Assembly (NCBI RefSeq): GCF_008326305.1
Contig: NZ_BIXY01000002.1
Location: 79,663-143,662, forward strand
DNA: 64,000 bases
DNA from: Dictyobacter arantiisoli
GTDB taxonomy: Bacteria > Chloroflexota > Ktedonobacteria > Ktedonobacterales > Ktedonobacteraceae
Reading direction: 5' to 3'
The position numbers and the translations under genes were made by a program. This document shows, one piece after another, positions 43,437-52,625 of this stretch (positions are counted from its first letter, which is position 1; every line of letters begins with the position of its first letter). Under the pieces are notes generated by a model that had not been told where the DNA came from, ran no database searches, and saw only the letters and a program-made list of their open reading frames with translations.

Positions 43437-45416
43437 ATGGCATACAGACAGAAGCATGATGATCAACGTAACGATGGAAAACAATCTCTGAAAAACAATT
43501 CTCAGGAAGATACAACTTTGTTTGCTCAAGCGGATGACGAGTTGCTGGATACGCATGATCGTTCCCATACTGCTCTCACGGCCAGCCTGGAACATGGAGA
43601 AAAATATCATGAGGCCGGTAAGCGTGATGTTGAGCTTTATATCCGCACATACAATACCCTGCTCCGTAGCTCTGGCGAGATCAGTCTGAAGGCACTGGTA
43701 CAGGCCCATTACAATATCGATTCCAGCCTGCATCCCGATGCACGTAAGCCCTATCCGGATATGTCGGCCTTTATCTATAGTGTGTTGCGCCTTCCGGATG
43801 CAATCACACGCTGTGAACTGGTCTTGTTAGGACAATCAGAGGTAGTGTTCTTACAACAAGGCTTTCAGGTCAACAAATGGCAGGCCGTGACCGCTTCCGC
43901 CCGTCGTCGCAAATGGTTCTACAACGGCCAGAAAACGCTGGCTGTCTATGTCGCTAGTGTCAGCGATACCGATGATATTGTTCCCATTCTGGTCGCCTTC
44001 CAGATTGAATGGAACAAAATGAATTATCTGTTGAACGCGGACCCGACGACCATGCAACTGTTGGAAACACATGTGGAGCGCCAATCGCCTGTATTCTCAG
44101 AGATCAGTAAAGTCTTGCGTCAGCGTCTCCATATTGCCGCCGATGACTGGGAGCGCCTCGAAGTGATCTGGGGTGACCATCTGTGGGAAAAACTGCATGA
44201 TATTGGCTCACAGCGCAAGAGCTTTAACCTGCGTATGCTGGGTGGTTCGCATGTGGGCTATGTTAAAGCAACCCGCCAGTGGTGGGCTCCGGTGAGTGGA
44301 CTGTTGGACAAATTGGGATTACCAGATCGCACTGTCTACTTTGTATCGAGCAATACACACAGCCTTATTAATCTTTTATCCGGCTTCAACCTGCGCCGAG
44401 AGCGCGAGTTGGCTGCCTTTGCACGCAGCGGCGCGGATGCCTATCTGGCCGAAGAATATCGGAAGATACAGGATGGGGTTGTGCCGGGTAACTGGCAAAA
44501 TTTCCTGTACTTTGCTAGCCGTGAATGGGCTCGCACGCCCGCGGGTAAAGAGGCACAGCGTACACGCCTCCAGGAAGCACAGGAGCGTGGTATCTGGCAC
44601 GTTGATGCCCGCCATGGATTGGAAATTGACGCTCAACTCTTTGAACTCTCCAAGCTTCGCCCGAGCGATATCGATCCACGCTGCCGCATGCCCTATATGG
44701 ATGTACTCGCGAAAAGTGATGCGATCATCCTCAACATCGACTATCCACTGGGCATGGCCGCGTATCGCATGATGCGCGAGATCATGGAAAATCTTTCCCG
44801 TATCAGCGGTATCTATGTACTTGGTAAAGCTGCCACACTCAATGGCAGCATTGGGGATGTCATGATCTCAAATGTCGTTTCAGATGAGCATAGCCAGAAC
44901 ACCTACTGGTTTGACAATACATTCAGCGCCCCTGAAGTGCAGCCCTATCTGATCTATGGATCAGTACTGGATAACCAGAAGGCGGTATCGAGCAAAGGTA
45001 CTTATCTCCAAAATCGTCAATACTTGGATCATTATTACAATGCCAATTATACCGTTGTCGAAATGGAAGGAGGACCGTACCTCAATGCCATCTATGAAGA
45101 TCAATACCTCACCCGTTATCCAACCATGGATAACATCAACCTGCTCAGCCTGCCATACGAGCTAGGCATCCTGCACTACGCCTCCGATACTCCCTATACG
45201 CGTGGCAAGAATCTCGGAGCTGGTAGCCTCTCCTACTTTGGTATGGACTCGACCTACGCCAGCACCGTTGCCATCGTACGTCGCATCTTCTCGCGTGAAA
45301 TTGCCGCCATTCGTAGCCGCAGCACCGCGCCAACTCAAGAAACGTCAGAACCTGTTATCAGTCAGCCCCCCGCCGAACCCGAAGGCCAGGACAAAAAAGC
45401 CCGCGCTACCAAATAG
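43437..45416 (+). CDS. Large protein of unknown function with nucleoside-phosphorylase-like C-terminus
   Basis: A 659-residue soluble protein, starting at the ATG 43437 after GAGGGTGGGTG. The first 50 residues are polar and disordered-looking. The middle has 'KPYPDMSAFIYSVLRLPDAI' and 'HVGYVKATRQWWAPVSGLLD', which I do not recognise. The C-terminal third has 'GKAATLNGSIGDVMIS' (463-478) and 'VVEMEGGPYL' (540-549), resembling the phosphate/ribose and Glu-containing base-binding motifs of MTA/SAH nucleosidases and purine nucleoside phosphorylases. It may be one of the DUF-named relatives of that fold. A nucleoside or nucleotide substrate is inferred only from these motifs. Confidence 0.75.
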   Translation: MAYRQKHDDQRNDGKQSLKNNSQEDTTLFAQADDELLDTHDRSHTALTASLEHGEKYHEAGKRDVELYIRTYNTLLRSSGEISLKALVQAHYNIDSSLHPDARKPYPDMSAFIYSVLRLPDAITRCELVLLGQSEVVFLQQGFQVNKWQAVTASARRRKWFYNGQKTLAVYVASVSDTDDIVPILVAFQIEWNKMNYLLNADPTTMQLLETHVERQSPVFSEISKVLRQRLHIAADDWERLEVIWGDHLWEKLHDIGSQRKSFNLRMLGGSHVGYVKATRQWWAPVSGLLDKLGLPDRTVYFVSSNTHSLINLLSGFNLRRERELAAFARSGADAYLAEEYRKIQDGVVPGNWQNFLYFASREWARTPAGKEAQRTRLQEAQERGIWHVDARHGLEIDAQLFELSKLRPSDIDPRCRMPYMDVLAKSDAIILNIDYPLGMAAYRMMREIMENLSRISGIYVLGKAATLNGSIGDVMISNVVSDEHSQNTYWFDNTFSAPEVQPYLIYGSVLDNQKAVSSKGTYLQNRQYLDHYYNANYTVVEMEGGPYLNAIYEDQYLTRYPTMDNINLLSLPYELGILHYASDTPYTRGKNLGAGSLSYFGMDSTYASTVAIVRRIFSREIAAIRSRSTAPTQETSEPVISQPPAEPEGQDKKARATK

Positions 45417-45428
45417 CGCTCCCTAAAT

Positions 45429-45466
45429 AAACGAAGGCTCGACCACAAAGGATGGGGCCTTCGTTT
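45429..45466 (+). terminator. Hairpin terminator after the 659-residue gene
   Basis: AAACGAAGGC (45429-45438) pairs perfectly with GCCTTCGTTT (45457-45466). The T-run after the stem is only three bases long, so efficiency is doubtful. It starts 13 bp after the stop. Confidence 0.55.
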
Positions 45467-45618
45467 CCCAACAAAGTCGGGCTCATCCTACCTGCTCAAA
45501 GTGTCATCCTCCTGTGAGCCAGTGGCAACGAACGCAACCTACCTGGTTGAGACGCTCACCTTCAATTAGCCACAAACCACCACACCATCCACCAGCAATA
45601 ATTTGCTTATGGTGGCAC

Positions 45619-46494
45619 TTAGCGTGCAATGCTTTCGACCGGCCGTTGATTGTTGGTTTGCTCAATATCCAATAAACGCTGAATTGCAGCGGCAGTATCT
45701 GTCCCTGGAAAGGGCATATAGATCATGACTTTGAAGTCAGGGTTGGCTGGCACCTGTAGCGTTGTGACCTCAAACTGCAAGCGACCGGCAGTGGGGTGCT
45801 CAATATCTTTGGGACCATCGTTGCGCCCACGAACATCGTGGCGTGGCCACCAGTCGCGAAATTGGGGGCTGATACGTTGCAAGTCGGCAATGAGTTGTTT
45901 ATGCCAGTCTTCGTCCGCGTAGCGCGCGGTCTCAGCGCGAAACTCGGCCAGGACGGTCTGGGCCTTCTTCTCCCATTCCATAAAGCCTTCCTGATTGGCG
46001 GGATTGGCGAAGATGCGCCAGACGAGGTTTCTCTCATAGGCTGGGGGGGTTATGTTCTCGGAAAATAAGACGCATTTGGCAGTCTTGTTCCTGGCGACAT
46101 AATCCCAGCGCCGATTCATGATATAGGCGGGGTCGGGATTGAGATCCTCAAGTAGACGCAGAAGTACGGGGCTTATCGTCTCTATCTGGGGAAAGATTGC
46201 CGCGGGCTGCTGATTGGCAAGCAAGAGCAAGTGCTGGCGCTCTTCAGGCGATAGCTGAAGGGCATCAGCCAGGCTGTGCAAGACGTCGAGAGAGGGGGAG
46301 ATGTCTCGCCCCTGCTCTAGAGAGGTGTACCAGGAGACGCCGATATTGGCGAGTTGGGCGACTTCCTCACGCCGCAAACCTGGTAGGCGTCTGCGCCTGC
46401 CTGCTGGAAGTCCTGCTTCAGCGGGGGAGAGGCGAGCACGACGGGTACGCAAGAAATCCGCGAGTGTCTCGCGTCGTTGGATATCGTCTTTCAT
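45619..46494 (-). CDS. XRE-family regulator with MmyB-like ligand-binding domain
   Basis: The 291-residue protein has an N-terminal helix-turn-helix (about residues 40-70, 'RREEVAQLANIGVSWYTSLEQGRDISPS') and a C-terminal MmyB-like PAS-type domain ('MNRRWDYVARNKTA', 'RNLVWRIFANP', 'FRAETARYADED'). Such regulators in Actinobacteria and Chloroflexota usually control the divergently placed oxidoreductase. Here the aldo-keto reductase lies divergent at 46663 with a 168-bp shared region, so it is the likely target. The effector is unknown. Confidence 0.9.
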   Translation of the reverse strand: MKDDIQRRETLADFLRTRRARLSPAEAGLPAGRRRRLPGLRREEVAQLANIGVSWYTSLEQGRDISPSLDVLHSLADALQLSPEERQHLLLLANQQPAAIFPQIETISPVLLRLLEDLNPDPAYIMNRRWDYVARNKTAKCVLFSENITPPAYERNLVWRIFANPANQEGFMEWEKKAQTVLAEFRAETARYADEDWHKQLIADLQRISPQFRDWWPRHDVRGRNDGPKDIEHPTAGRLQFEVTTLQVPANPDFKVMIYMPFPGTDTAAAIQRLLDIEQTNNQRPVESIAR

Positions 46495-46614
46495 GATGCT
46501 AGTAGTTTCCTTATCCTGACACTCTAAAGCCTACGATAACAAGACTCTGGTCCTACGTTTTTACCTGTGGCATACTCTTGAGTGTATCACAGCCAGAAGT
46601 TAGAGAATAGGCGA

Positions 46615-46630
46615 CAATAAAAATTTATTG
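46615..46630. promoter_or_regulatory. Inverted repeat, candidate operator in the divergent region
   Basis: CAATAAA-AA-TTTATTG has perfect 7-bp arms. It lies 33 bp before the aldo-keto reductase ATG, in the intergenic region shared with the XRE regulator, a typical operator position. It is A+T-rich, so chance is possible. Confidence 0.35.
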
Positions 46631-46662
46631 TTACCACAGAAACTATTAGGAGTAAAAGAATA

Positions 46663-47553
46663 ATGACGTTTGACGCAGTAAGAGAACAGGGACATCTGCC
46701 AGCGATTGCCGCTGGCACGATTACTCTTGGAGATGATATTGTGGTGAGGCGTATGGGCTTTGGCACCATGCGTTTACCAGGACCCGATGTATGGGGCGAA
46801 CCGAAAGATCCGGACGAGGCCAGGGCGGTATTGCGCCGGGCCGTGGAACTTGGAGTGAACTTTATCGATACATCGGCTTACTATGGACCCGAGGTGTCAA
46901 ACCGTCTGATCGCCGAGGCGCTCTATCCCTATCCCAGCGACCTGGTGATTGCGACCAAGTTTGGAGCCAGGCGTACAGAGGACAAGGGCTGGGTCGCGGA
47001 TATGACGCCTGAGCGGTTGAGGATGGCCTGCGAAGAGAACTTACGCCAGTTGCGCCTGGAACAGTTGCACCTGGTGCATTGTCGCTATATGGATGATTCA
47101 GAGATACCTTTTGCGGAGAGCGTTGGTGTGCTGGCTGAACTACAGCGCGAGGGCAAGATTCGCCATATCGGCGTTAGCAATGTATCGTTCGCCCAGTTCC
47201 GCGAAGCCCAGGCTATCACTCCCATTGTCTCGGTGCAGAATCTCTACAATATGAGCTATAAACAGGGCGAGGAGCTGTTAGACGCTTGCACAAAAGAGCA
47301 TATCGCCTTTACGCCCTTCTTCCCGCTCGCAATGGGGCAGCTTGGGCAGGCCAATAGTGCTCTGGAGGTGCTGGCACAACGCTACCAGGCTACAGCCGCG
47401 CAAATCTCCCTGGCCTGGCTCCTGGCGCGCTCACCACAGATGCTGGTTATTCCGGGTACATCTTCGCGCGTCCACCTGGAGGAGAATATCGCCGCGGCCT
47501 CAATTCACCTGACAGAGACCGACCTCGCAGAGCTAGAACACGCCCTCTGGTGA
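46663..47553 (+). CDS. Aldo/keto reductase
   Basis: A 296-residue NADPH-dependent (beta/alpha)8 barrel. The catalytic tetrad is visible: Asp and Tyr in 'NFIDTSAYYGPEVSN', Lys in 'VIATKFGA' and His in 'LHLVHCRYMDD'. The C-terminal 'IPGTSSRVHLEENIAAASI' holds the cofactor phosphate loop. The family reduces aldehydes and ketones; the substrate is unknown. AGGAG precedes the ATG. It is divergent from the XRE regulator and probably under its control. Confidence 0.93.
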   Translation: MTFDAVREQGHLPAIAAGTITLGDDIVVRRMGFGTMRLPGPDVWGEPKDPDEARAVLRRAVELGVNFIDTSAYYGPEVSNRLIAEALYPYPSDLVIATKFGARRTEDKGWVADMTPERLRMACEENLRQLRLEQLHLVHCRYMDDSEIPFAESVGVLAELQREGKIRHIGVSNVSFAQFREAQAITPIVSVQNLYNMSYKQGEELLDACTKEHIAFTPFFPLAMGQLGQANSALEVLAQRYQATAAQISLAWLLARSPQMLVIPGTSSRVHLEENIAAASIHLTETDLAELEHALW

Positions 47554-47585
47554 GCTACAGGGTTATATATATGACACCTATAGAA

Positions 47586-47628
47586 AGAGAAGGAGCCTGG
47601 TGGTGATCAGCCACCGGGCTCCTTCTCT
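47586..47628. terminator. Strong convergent hairpin between the reductase and TcmP-like genes
   Basis: AGAGAAGGAGCC (47586-47597) pairs perfectly with GGCTCCTTCTCT (47617-47628); an inner stem of six more pairs with one wobble leaves a 7-base loop. It sits between two convergent stops (47553 and 47666) and can serve both, although neither side has a long T-run. Confidence 0.6.
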
Positions 47629-47665
47629 AGATGTTGATGTAGTCTGGGCGCAGGCGGATTAGCGA

Positions 47666-48967
47666 TTAGCGCCAGTGCAAGGTGTCTCCATTGTCTGGAA
47701 TGCGCGGGCCCGCTGCTTCTGTATGCGTTGAGGTTTGACGCCATGTGCAGCGCACTTCCTGCTGTACGATCAACTGTTGGATGGATTGATCGTATTCCTG
47801 ACGCGTGAAGTGTCCGAACTCTTTGAGGATGAGTTGCTGGCGTAGATCGGGCCAGCGGCGTATACGCGAGACTATTCCTTGTTGCTGGATATGCCGGGGA
47901 AGTTGGTTTAGGTCCTCTTCCAGGCGCTGCTGAGCCTGATGAGCAAACCATTCCTCACCAAGCACGCCGCTATAACTTTGTTGATAGGTCTGCCTTTGAT
48001 AGAGGCAGAGCGCGTCATTCATAATTAACAGGCTATCCTGGCGGCGGCTGGCAAAGATAAGCGTGTAGGGAATGGGAATGGTGCTGGCGGGACCATTGGG
48101 AATGGATAGTGCGATGTGTTGGGGTGTCCACTGATAATGACGCTGCATAGAGGCCGTCAGAAGCTCAAGAAAGCCTTTTACCACCTCACCTCCTTCAGTT
48201 GGCAAGCTCTTCCATCTATCACTGCGCAATAAGCTTGTGAGGGCCGTAGCCTGTTCCGGCAGTTTTGTGGCGGCCTGAAGTTGTATGCTGATCTGGTGGT
48301 GGGAGAGGCAGAATAGCAGTTCCGTCGGCACGGTTCTCTGATAAAGGGGGGCCAATTGTTCATTGCTCATGGTAAGTGGATCAAGCAGCAGGATGGCCGG
48401 TGCTGGCTCGATCTCCTTGAGGATCGCTGCCGCGCCCTCGCGCCAACCTGTCGCAACAATCCCGCTCTCTTTCGGTAGGAGAATTCCCGCTTCTTCAGCC
48501 TGCTGCCGTCTGGCTGACCGCTTGCTACTTTTACTGGAGCCATTGCTTAGCAGCAAACCATACAGGGTAACAGGTTGGTTTTCACGTACAAGTTGCTGAG
48601 CCAGCGTGACGACTGGCTGTAGTGCAGGCGCAACTGGCACTATCTCTTTTTTGGCTACACGTTTTCCATTCCTGGATGATGCCTGTCTCTCTTCTTTTCT
48701 TGTCGCTGTCGTCGCTGCTGGCAGGCGTAAACTGCGTGCATCATAACCTCCGAGGGCATCGATCCAGTAGCAGCGCCGAAAGATGCGTGAATCGCCCAGA
48801 GAATGACAATAGGGGGCGACATAAGATTGAAGCAGCCAGCCTCGCAGCCATGACAATATGGCGCGATTCGTCGGGCGACGCGTGCCATGTAAAGCAAGCG
48901 GATGGCTGCCCTCTGCTGCGCCTGTGAGCGATTGATCCTGTTCGTCGGAATTCGTCCATAGCTCCAT
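47666..48967 (-). CDS. TcmP-like (three-Cys-motif partner) protein, divergent
   Basis: The 433-residue protein has landmarks recalled for TcmP proteins: an N-terminal 'RAILSWLRGWLLQSY' helix, 'CYWIDALGGYDA' in place of the usual 'YIDLFAGPG', 'AILLLDPLTMSNEQL' like the 'DPFG' segment, 'YTLIFASRRQDSLLIMNDAL' like the typical 'YHLIFAT...MNDAM', and a winged-helix-like end ('LILKEFGHFTRQEYDQSIQQ'). The methyltransferase-like motif is degenerate, so catalysis is doubtful. TcmP normally pairs with a three-Cys-motif protein, possibly a phage-defence or RNA-linked pair, but no such partner is adjacent. Identification is by memory of the family and needs a profile search. Confidence 0.5.
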   Translation of the reverse strand: MELWTNSDEQDQSLTGAAEGSHPLALHGTRRPTNRAILSWLRGWLLQSYVAPYCHSLGDSRIFRRCYWIDALGGYDARSLRLPAATTATRKEERQASSRNGKRVAKKEIVPVAPALQPVVTLAQQLVRENQPVTLYGLLLSNGSSKSSKRSARRQQAEEAGILLPKESGIVATGWREGAAAILKEIEPAPAILLLDPLTMSNEQLAPLYQRTVPTELLFCLSHHQISIQLQAATKLPEQATALTSLLRSDRWKSLPTEGGEVVKGFLELLTASMQRHYQWTPQHIALSIPNGPASTIPIPYTLIFASRRQDSLLIMNDALCLYQRQTYQQSYSGVLGEEWFAHQAQQRLEEDLNQLPRHIQQQGIVSRIRRWPDLRQQLILKEFGHFTRQEYDQSIQQLIVQQEVRCTWRQTSTHTEAAGPRIPDNGDTLHWR

Positions 48968-49151
48968 CTTGTGCCTATTTTACCACAAACTCATGCCTGC
49001 CCTGCGATGTGTTGTTTGGTGAAAGCGGAGTGCAGGGGCGGCAGCTCCTGATGGAGCGTGATGGCAGGCATGCCGGGGGCATGACAGTCCTCGTACCTTC
49101 CCTCTTCCACCACCCGGAAGGACGGGACGGAGAGCCTTAGAAAATGCATGT
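48968..49151. other. Intergenic region between divergent TcmP-like and esterase genes
   Basis: The gap up to the esterase start (301 bp) has no gene. It includes GCCGGGGGCATGACAG-like and CACCCGGAAGG blocks that may be degraded R2 repeats, and a strong promoter at 49152-49180 (separate entry). Confidence 0.35.
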
Positions 49152-49180
49152 TTGACAGGCCGAAGAGGTTGTGCTAAAAT
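49152..49180 (+). promoter_or_regulatory. Consensus housekeeping promoter of the esterase gene
   Basis: TTGACA (49152-49157), 17-bp spacer and TAAAAT (49175-49180) with the TG extension (GTGCTAAAAT). The start codon lies 89 bp downstream of the -10. Confidence 0.75.
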
Positions 49181-49268
49181 TGCTACTAACAAAAAGAAAG
49201 TATCTTGTATATAGATAGTTATTTGAATGAGCTTGATGCGAGCAGATGTATGCATCAGGAAAGTGGTT

Positions 49269-49931
49269 ATGAGTAACGAACAGTCAGTGCCGCAGTTTAC
49301 GGATTTTGTGCATCGCTTTATACCCGCTAAGAGCGACGATGAAGCAGGGAAGAAGCTCCCGACATTGCTGCTCTTACATGGTACAGGTGGCAATGAGGAT
49401 GATCTTCTCGATCTTGGTCGCTCGCTTGTTCCGGGTGCTGCTCTGTTGAGCCCACGCGGGAAGGTGTTGGAGAATGGAATGCCGCGTTTCTTCCGTCGCC
49501 TGGCAGAGGGGATATTCGATCTGGAGGATTTGCAGCGCCGTACCGACGAACTGGCGGATTTTGTTAGCGCGGCCAGCGAGGCCTATCATTTTGATCCGAC
49601 GCAGGTCGTGGCGCTTGGGTATTCGAATGGTGCCAATATCGCTGCCAGTATGCTCCTCTTGCGTCCTGGTATCCTGCATGGCGCTATCTTGCTGCGCGCT
49701 ATGATACAACTGGTGCCAGATCCTTTGCCTGAACTTGCTGGTATCCCGACCCTGATCCATGCTGGAAATATGGACCCGATTATACCGGTTGCGCAGACCG
49801 AGCAACTGGTGCATGTCTTACGGCAGGCTGGAGCATCTGTTACCGAACGCTGGATGAACGTGGGCCATGGTCTGACACGCGAAGATCTGCGCTCAGCCAA
49901 AGCCTGGTTACAGAAGACGTATCACATCTAA
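49269..49931 (+). CDS. Alpha/beta hydrolase (carboxylesterase/phospholipase family)
   Basis: A 220-residue esterase with 'LLLLHGTGGNEDDLL' (oxyanion loop), nucleophile Ser119 in 'GYSNGA', Asp169 in 'GNMDPIIP' and His200 in 'VGHGL', the complete triad. Length and motifs match the small cytosolic carboxylesterase family that includes MhqD and YpfH. The ATG at 49269 follows AGGAAAG; an upstream ATG at 49227 lacks a site. It has a consensus promoter and stops 33 bp before the convergent kinase gene. Confidence 0.9.
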   Translation: MSNEQSVPQFTDFVHRFIPAKSDDEAGKKLPTLLLLHGTGGNEDDLLDLGRSLVPGAALLSPRGKVLENGMPRFFRRLAEGIFDLEDLQRRTDELADFVSAASEAYHFDPTQVVALGYSNGANIAASMLLLRPGILHGAILLRAMIQLVPDPLPELAGIPTLIHAGNMDPIIPVAQTEQLVHVLRQAGASVTERWMNVGHGLTREDLRSAKAWLQKTYHI

Positions 49932-49964
49932 TGCACTGCTATCCTGTCAGGATGCCGAAGAGAA

Positions 49965-52328
49965 TTATTGTTGCCAGACTTTAGCGTTGGTAAAAATGGC
50001 GGTTGTCTGAGTATTAGCTGCTGTGTCCAGTCCCGTATCATTGCCAGCCGTGGCAAGCAGGCCAATCGTGCCGCTGGTATAGGTATATGTTTCATCTGTG
50101 ATCTGTGTAACCTGAACTTTGTTGACGAAAAATGTGAATGTGTCTCCATTGGCCGTTACAGCCAATGTATTGGTCGTGTTTATGCCTGTCTTAAAATTTG
50201 GGATAGCCGATTTGCCAAGCTTATAACCGTCCAGGTAATCCGCGCAGTTCGAGCTAACGCACTTTTGAATTGAATAGTTGCCACTACCAAAGAGCTCAAA
50301 GAAATAATATGCTTTGCTGGCATTGTTGGCGCGGAAAATTAATCCCCCTCCGCTATAGCTTTGTCCCACAGATGCAAAGGAGAGATTTACCTGATAGGTG
50401 AAGTTGGTCAGCATCTGTTGGGTTTGTATACAGGCTGTTGGGAGAAGCGAAGGCGCTATAATCTGGTAGCCCTGAGGACTAAATATACAGGTACCAGTGG
50501 TGCTGCCGCTGATATCAGTGCCTTCGGGCCAGTTATGTTGGTTGCTAGTGAGGGTATCGTTTTGAAGCAGTGTGCCGCCACCTGTCTTAAAATAAGGATT
50601 GATCCTGGCGATTTTCTCCTGGGCCGTTTGTGTGGCTTGCAGGTTTTTGTTCTCTATGGTCGTCATGGTCGCATGTGTATTGGCCTGACTGGTTGCTGTT
50701 GCATTGGCTGCTTGCTTAGCCTGCTGTTGGGCCGCGCTATTGTTGGCGACTGTAAAAATGCTGATGCCACTGGTAATAATTACAATCATAATCAGAATGA
50801 CAATTCCTGCGGTCGCTGCCCTCATCAGGTTTTTCGGTTTACCTGATGCGCTGCTGGCAGGTATCTGATGAAGGATTATTCTGTCCTCTGGTTTGCGCGC
50901 TGGTGCTGTTTGAGGAGTGGTAAAGGCTGGCATATTGGGTCGTGCGTTGCCTGGCTGCGCTGCTGACGCAGGCGTTGAGAGCGCGGAAAAGTCAAACATA
51001 CCATTCTTAGACAAAGCTGAGGAGGACCAGAGATCAGTTTCTTCCGGTATTGGAAGGGCCGGCAGTGAATTTATATCTACGGTCGTAGATGAACCCTGTT
51101 CCCTTTGTTCCTGAGCACGCTGATCGTGTAGCTGTGCCTCATCTGGCTGTGGTGCGATCTTCTGGAAGGGGACAGGGTTGATCTGTGATTGTGCTCCTGG
51201 TACGAGCAATACATCTTGTGGCCGAAAAACATGGCTGTTTGAAAGTGGAAATTGTTCCAATGCAGAGGTGGACGTATTGCGCGGAGAGAATTGTTCTGGA
51301 TGGAATTGCTGCGCTCCTTCTCTGGCGGTGGCCGATTGTTCCGCGAGTTGACGTATCCCAATTACCGAGTTGTTGGGATGCGCATTTTTTGCGGCAGATA
51401 GAGAATTCATCGCCATTGAAGCGTTGATTACTTTTGAGTGGATCGCTTCTGGCGCGCCTGCTTCCCTTTGCGTTGTGGTAAGTGTATTGAGCGGCAAATC
51501 AAAGGAATATTGCTTTCCGGTGAGACAGGCTTCTTCAAGGGCCAATGCAAAATCGCGCACCTGTGGAAAGCGTTGTTGGGGGTCCTTTTCTAATGCCCGC
51601 AGGACAACTTTTTCGATCTCTGCCGGTATCATTGGAACCTTTTCACGAATGGCTGGCGGGGAGGCTAGCACCTGCTGACTGGCAATTTCGAAGAAAGAAC
51701 CCTGGAAGGGACAACTGCCCGTTAGCCATTCATACGCGATCACGCCAAGTGCATATTGATCGCTGGCGGGTCGTGGTTTTCCTTGTAGCTGTTCGGGTGC
51801 CATATAAGCGGCAGTTCCAGCGGTTTCTGTCAATGAGCGCGAAATGGAGTTATAGGCAATTAACGCCAGGCCAAAATCTCCGAGCAACACCTCGTCATTT
51901 GGACCCAGCAGCATGTTCTCTGGCTTCACATCGCGATGGATCAACTTCTTATCATGACCATATTGCAGTGCCGCTGCCGTCTGTTTGATATAGGTAACCA
52001 GAGGTGCCGGTGGAAGTGGTTTTCCCTGCAGGAAGCGTTGACGAAAAGTGCCGTGCGGAGCATAGTCCATGACCAGGAAGGGAACATTATCCTGGACACC
52101 AAAGTCTAACACGCGAACTATATAGGGATGTACCAGATGTGCGATAGTGCGTGCTTCGTTGAGAAAGTTTTGTATGTTATTGTCTCCCAGGCGTACCTGG
52201 AGTACTTTGATTGCCGCTTGCGTGCGCAGGTGAATATGTTCGCCCAGATAGACATCGGCAAAGCCGCCCTGTCCTACCCGGCGCAGTATTTTATAGTTCC
52301 CTAGTTGTTGACCGATACGGTCTTCCAT
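49965..52328 (-). CDS. Ser/Thr protein kinase with membrane anchor and jelly-roll-like outer domain
   Basis: From the ATG at 52328 (AAGGAG 6 nt upstream) it has 787 residues and the typical start 'MEDRIGQQLGNYK'; the upstream open frame is rejected. Kinase motifs: 'VGQGGFADVYLG' 18-29, 'AAIKVL', 'HRDVKPEN' 131-138, DFG 151-153, 'APEQ' 177-180. A Gln/Ser/Pro-rich linker of about 240 residues leads to one helix at about 507-527. A coiled segment rich in Ala, Thr and Gln follows, then a beta-rich domain from about 580 ('GGGLIFRANNASKAYYFFELFGSG') like the concanavalin-type/DUF1080 fold that often binds sugars. It is divergent from the BACON-like surface protein. Confidence 0.92.
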   Translation of the reverse strand: MEDRIGQQLGNYKILRRVGQGGFADVYLGEHIHLRTQAAIKVLQVRLGDNNIQNFLNEARTIAHLVHPYIVRVLDFGVQDNVPFLVMDYAPHGTFRQRFLQGKPLPPAPLVTYIKQTAAALQYGHDKKLIHRDVKPENMLLGPNDEVLLGDFGLALIAYNSISRSLTETAGTAAYMAPEQLQGKPRPASDQYALGVIAYEWLTGSCPFQGSFFEIASQQVLASPPAIREKVPMIPAEIEKVVLRALEKDPQQRFPQVRDFALALEEACLTGKQYSFDLPLNTLTTTQREAGAPEAIHSKVINASMAMNSLSAAKNAHPNNSVIGIRQLAEQSATAREGAQQFHPEQFSPRNTSTSALEQFPLSNSHVFRPQDVLLVPGAQSQINPVPFQKIAPQPDEAQLHDQRAQEQREQGSSTTVDINSLPALPIPEETDLWSSSALSKNGMFDFSALSTPASAAQPGNARPNMPAFTTPQTAPARKPEDRIILHQIPASSASGKPKNLMRAATAGIVILIMIVIITSGISIFTVANNSAAQQQAKQAANATATSQANTHATMTTIENKNLQATQTAQEKIARINPYFKTGGGTLLQNDTLTSNQHNWPEGTDISGSTTGTCIFSPQGYQIIAPSLLPTACIQTQQMLTNFTYQVNLSFASVGQSYSGGGLIFRANNASKAYYFFELFGSGNYSIQKCVSSNCADYLDGYKLGKSAIPNFKTGINTTNTLAVTANGDTFTFFVNKVQVTQITDETYTYTSGTIGLLATAGNDTGLDTAANTQTTAIFTNAKVWQQ

Positions 52329-52546
52329 GCTCATCTCCTTCGGCACGTTAGCATGTAGTTGTCCTCTCATCGTAGAGTAAAACGATAGATAAGTCAAAGT
52401 AGTAGTCCATATTGAAGCTTGACAGTACAGAAAGGCTACCAACGTCCTGATATGCGCTTGCTTTCCTTGTTGTATGGATGGCATGCAATTTTCGCATGTT
52501 TGCAGCGTTAATCTGGCGACAGGATAATTTATACATGTAAAAATAG

Positions 52547-52575
52547 TTGACAGTATTGTTCTTCTCTCGTACACT
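52547..52575 (+). promoter_or_regulatory. Promoter of the BACON-like surface protein gene
   Basis: TTGACA (52547-52552), 17 bp, TACACT (52570-52575), 51 bp before the GTG start. Confidence 0.65.
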
Positions 52576-52625
52576 TCATACTATAGGGTATCAGCTGATA
52601 GCTTGAGGTAAGGGGGCAGTGATTC

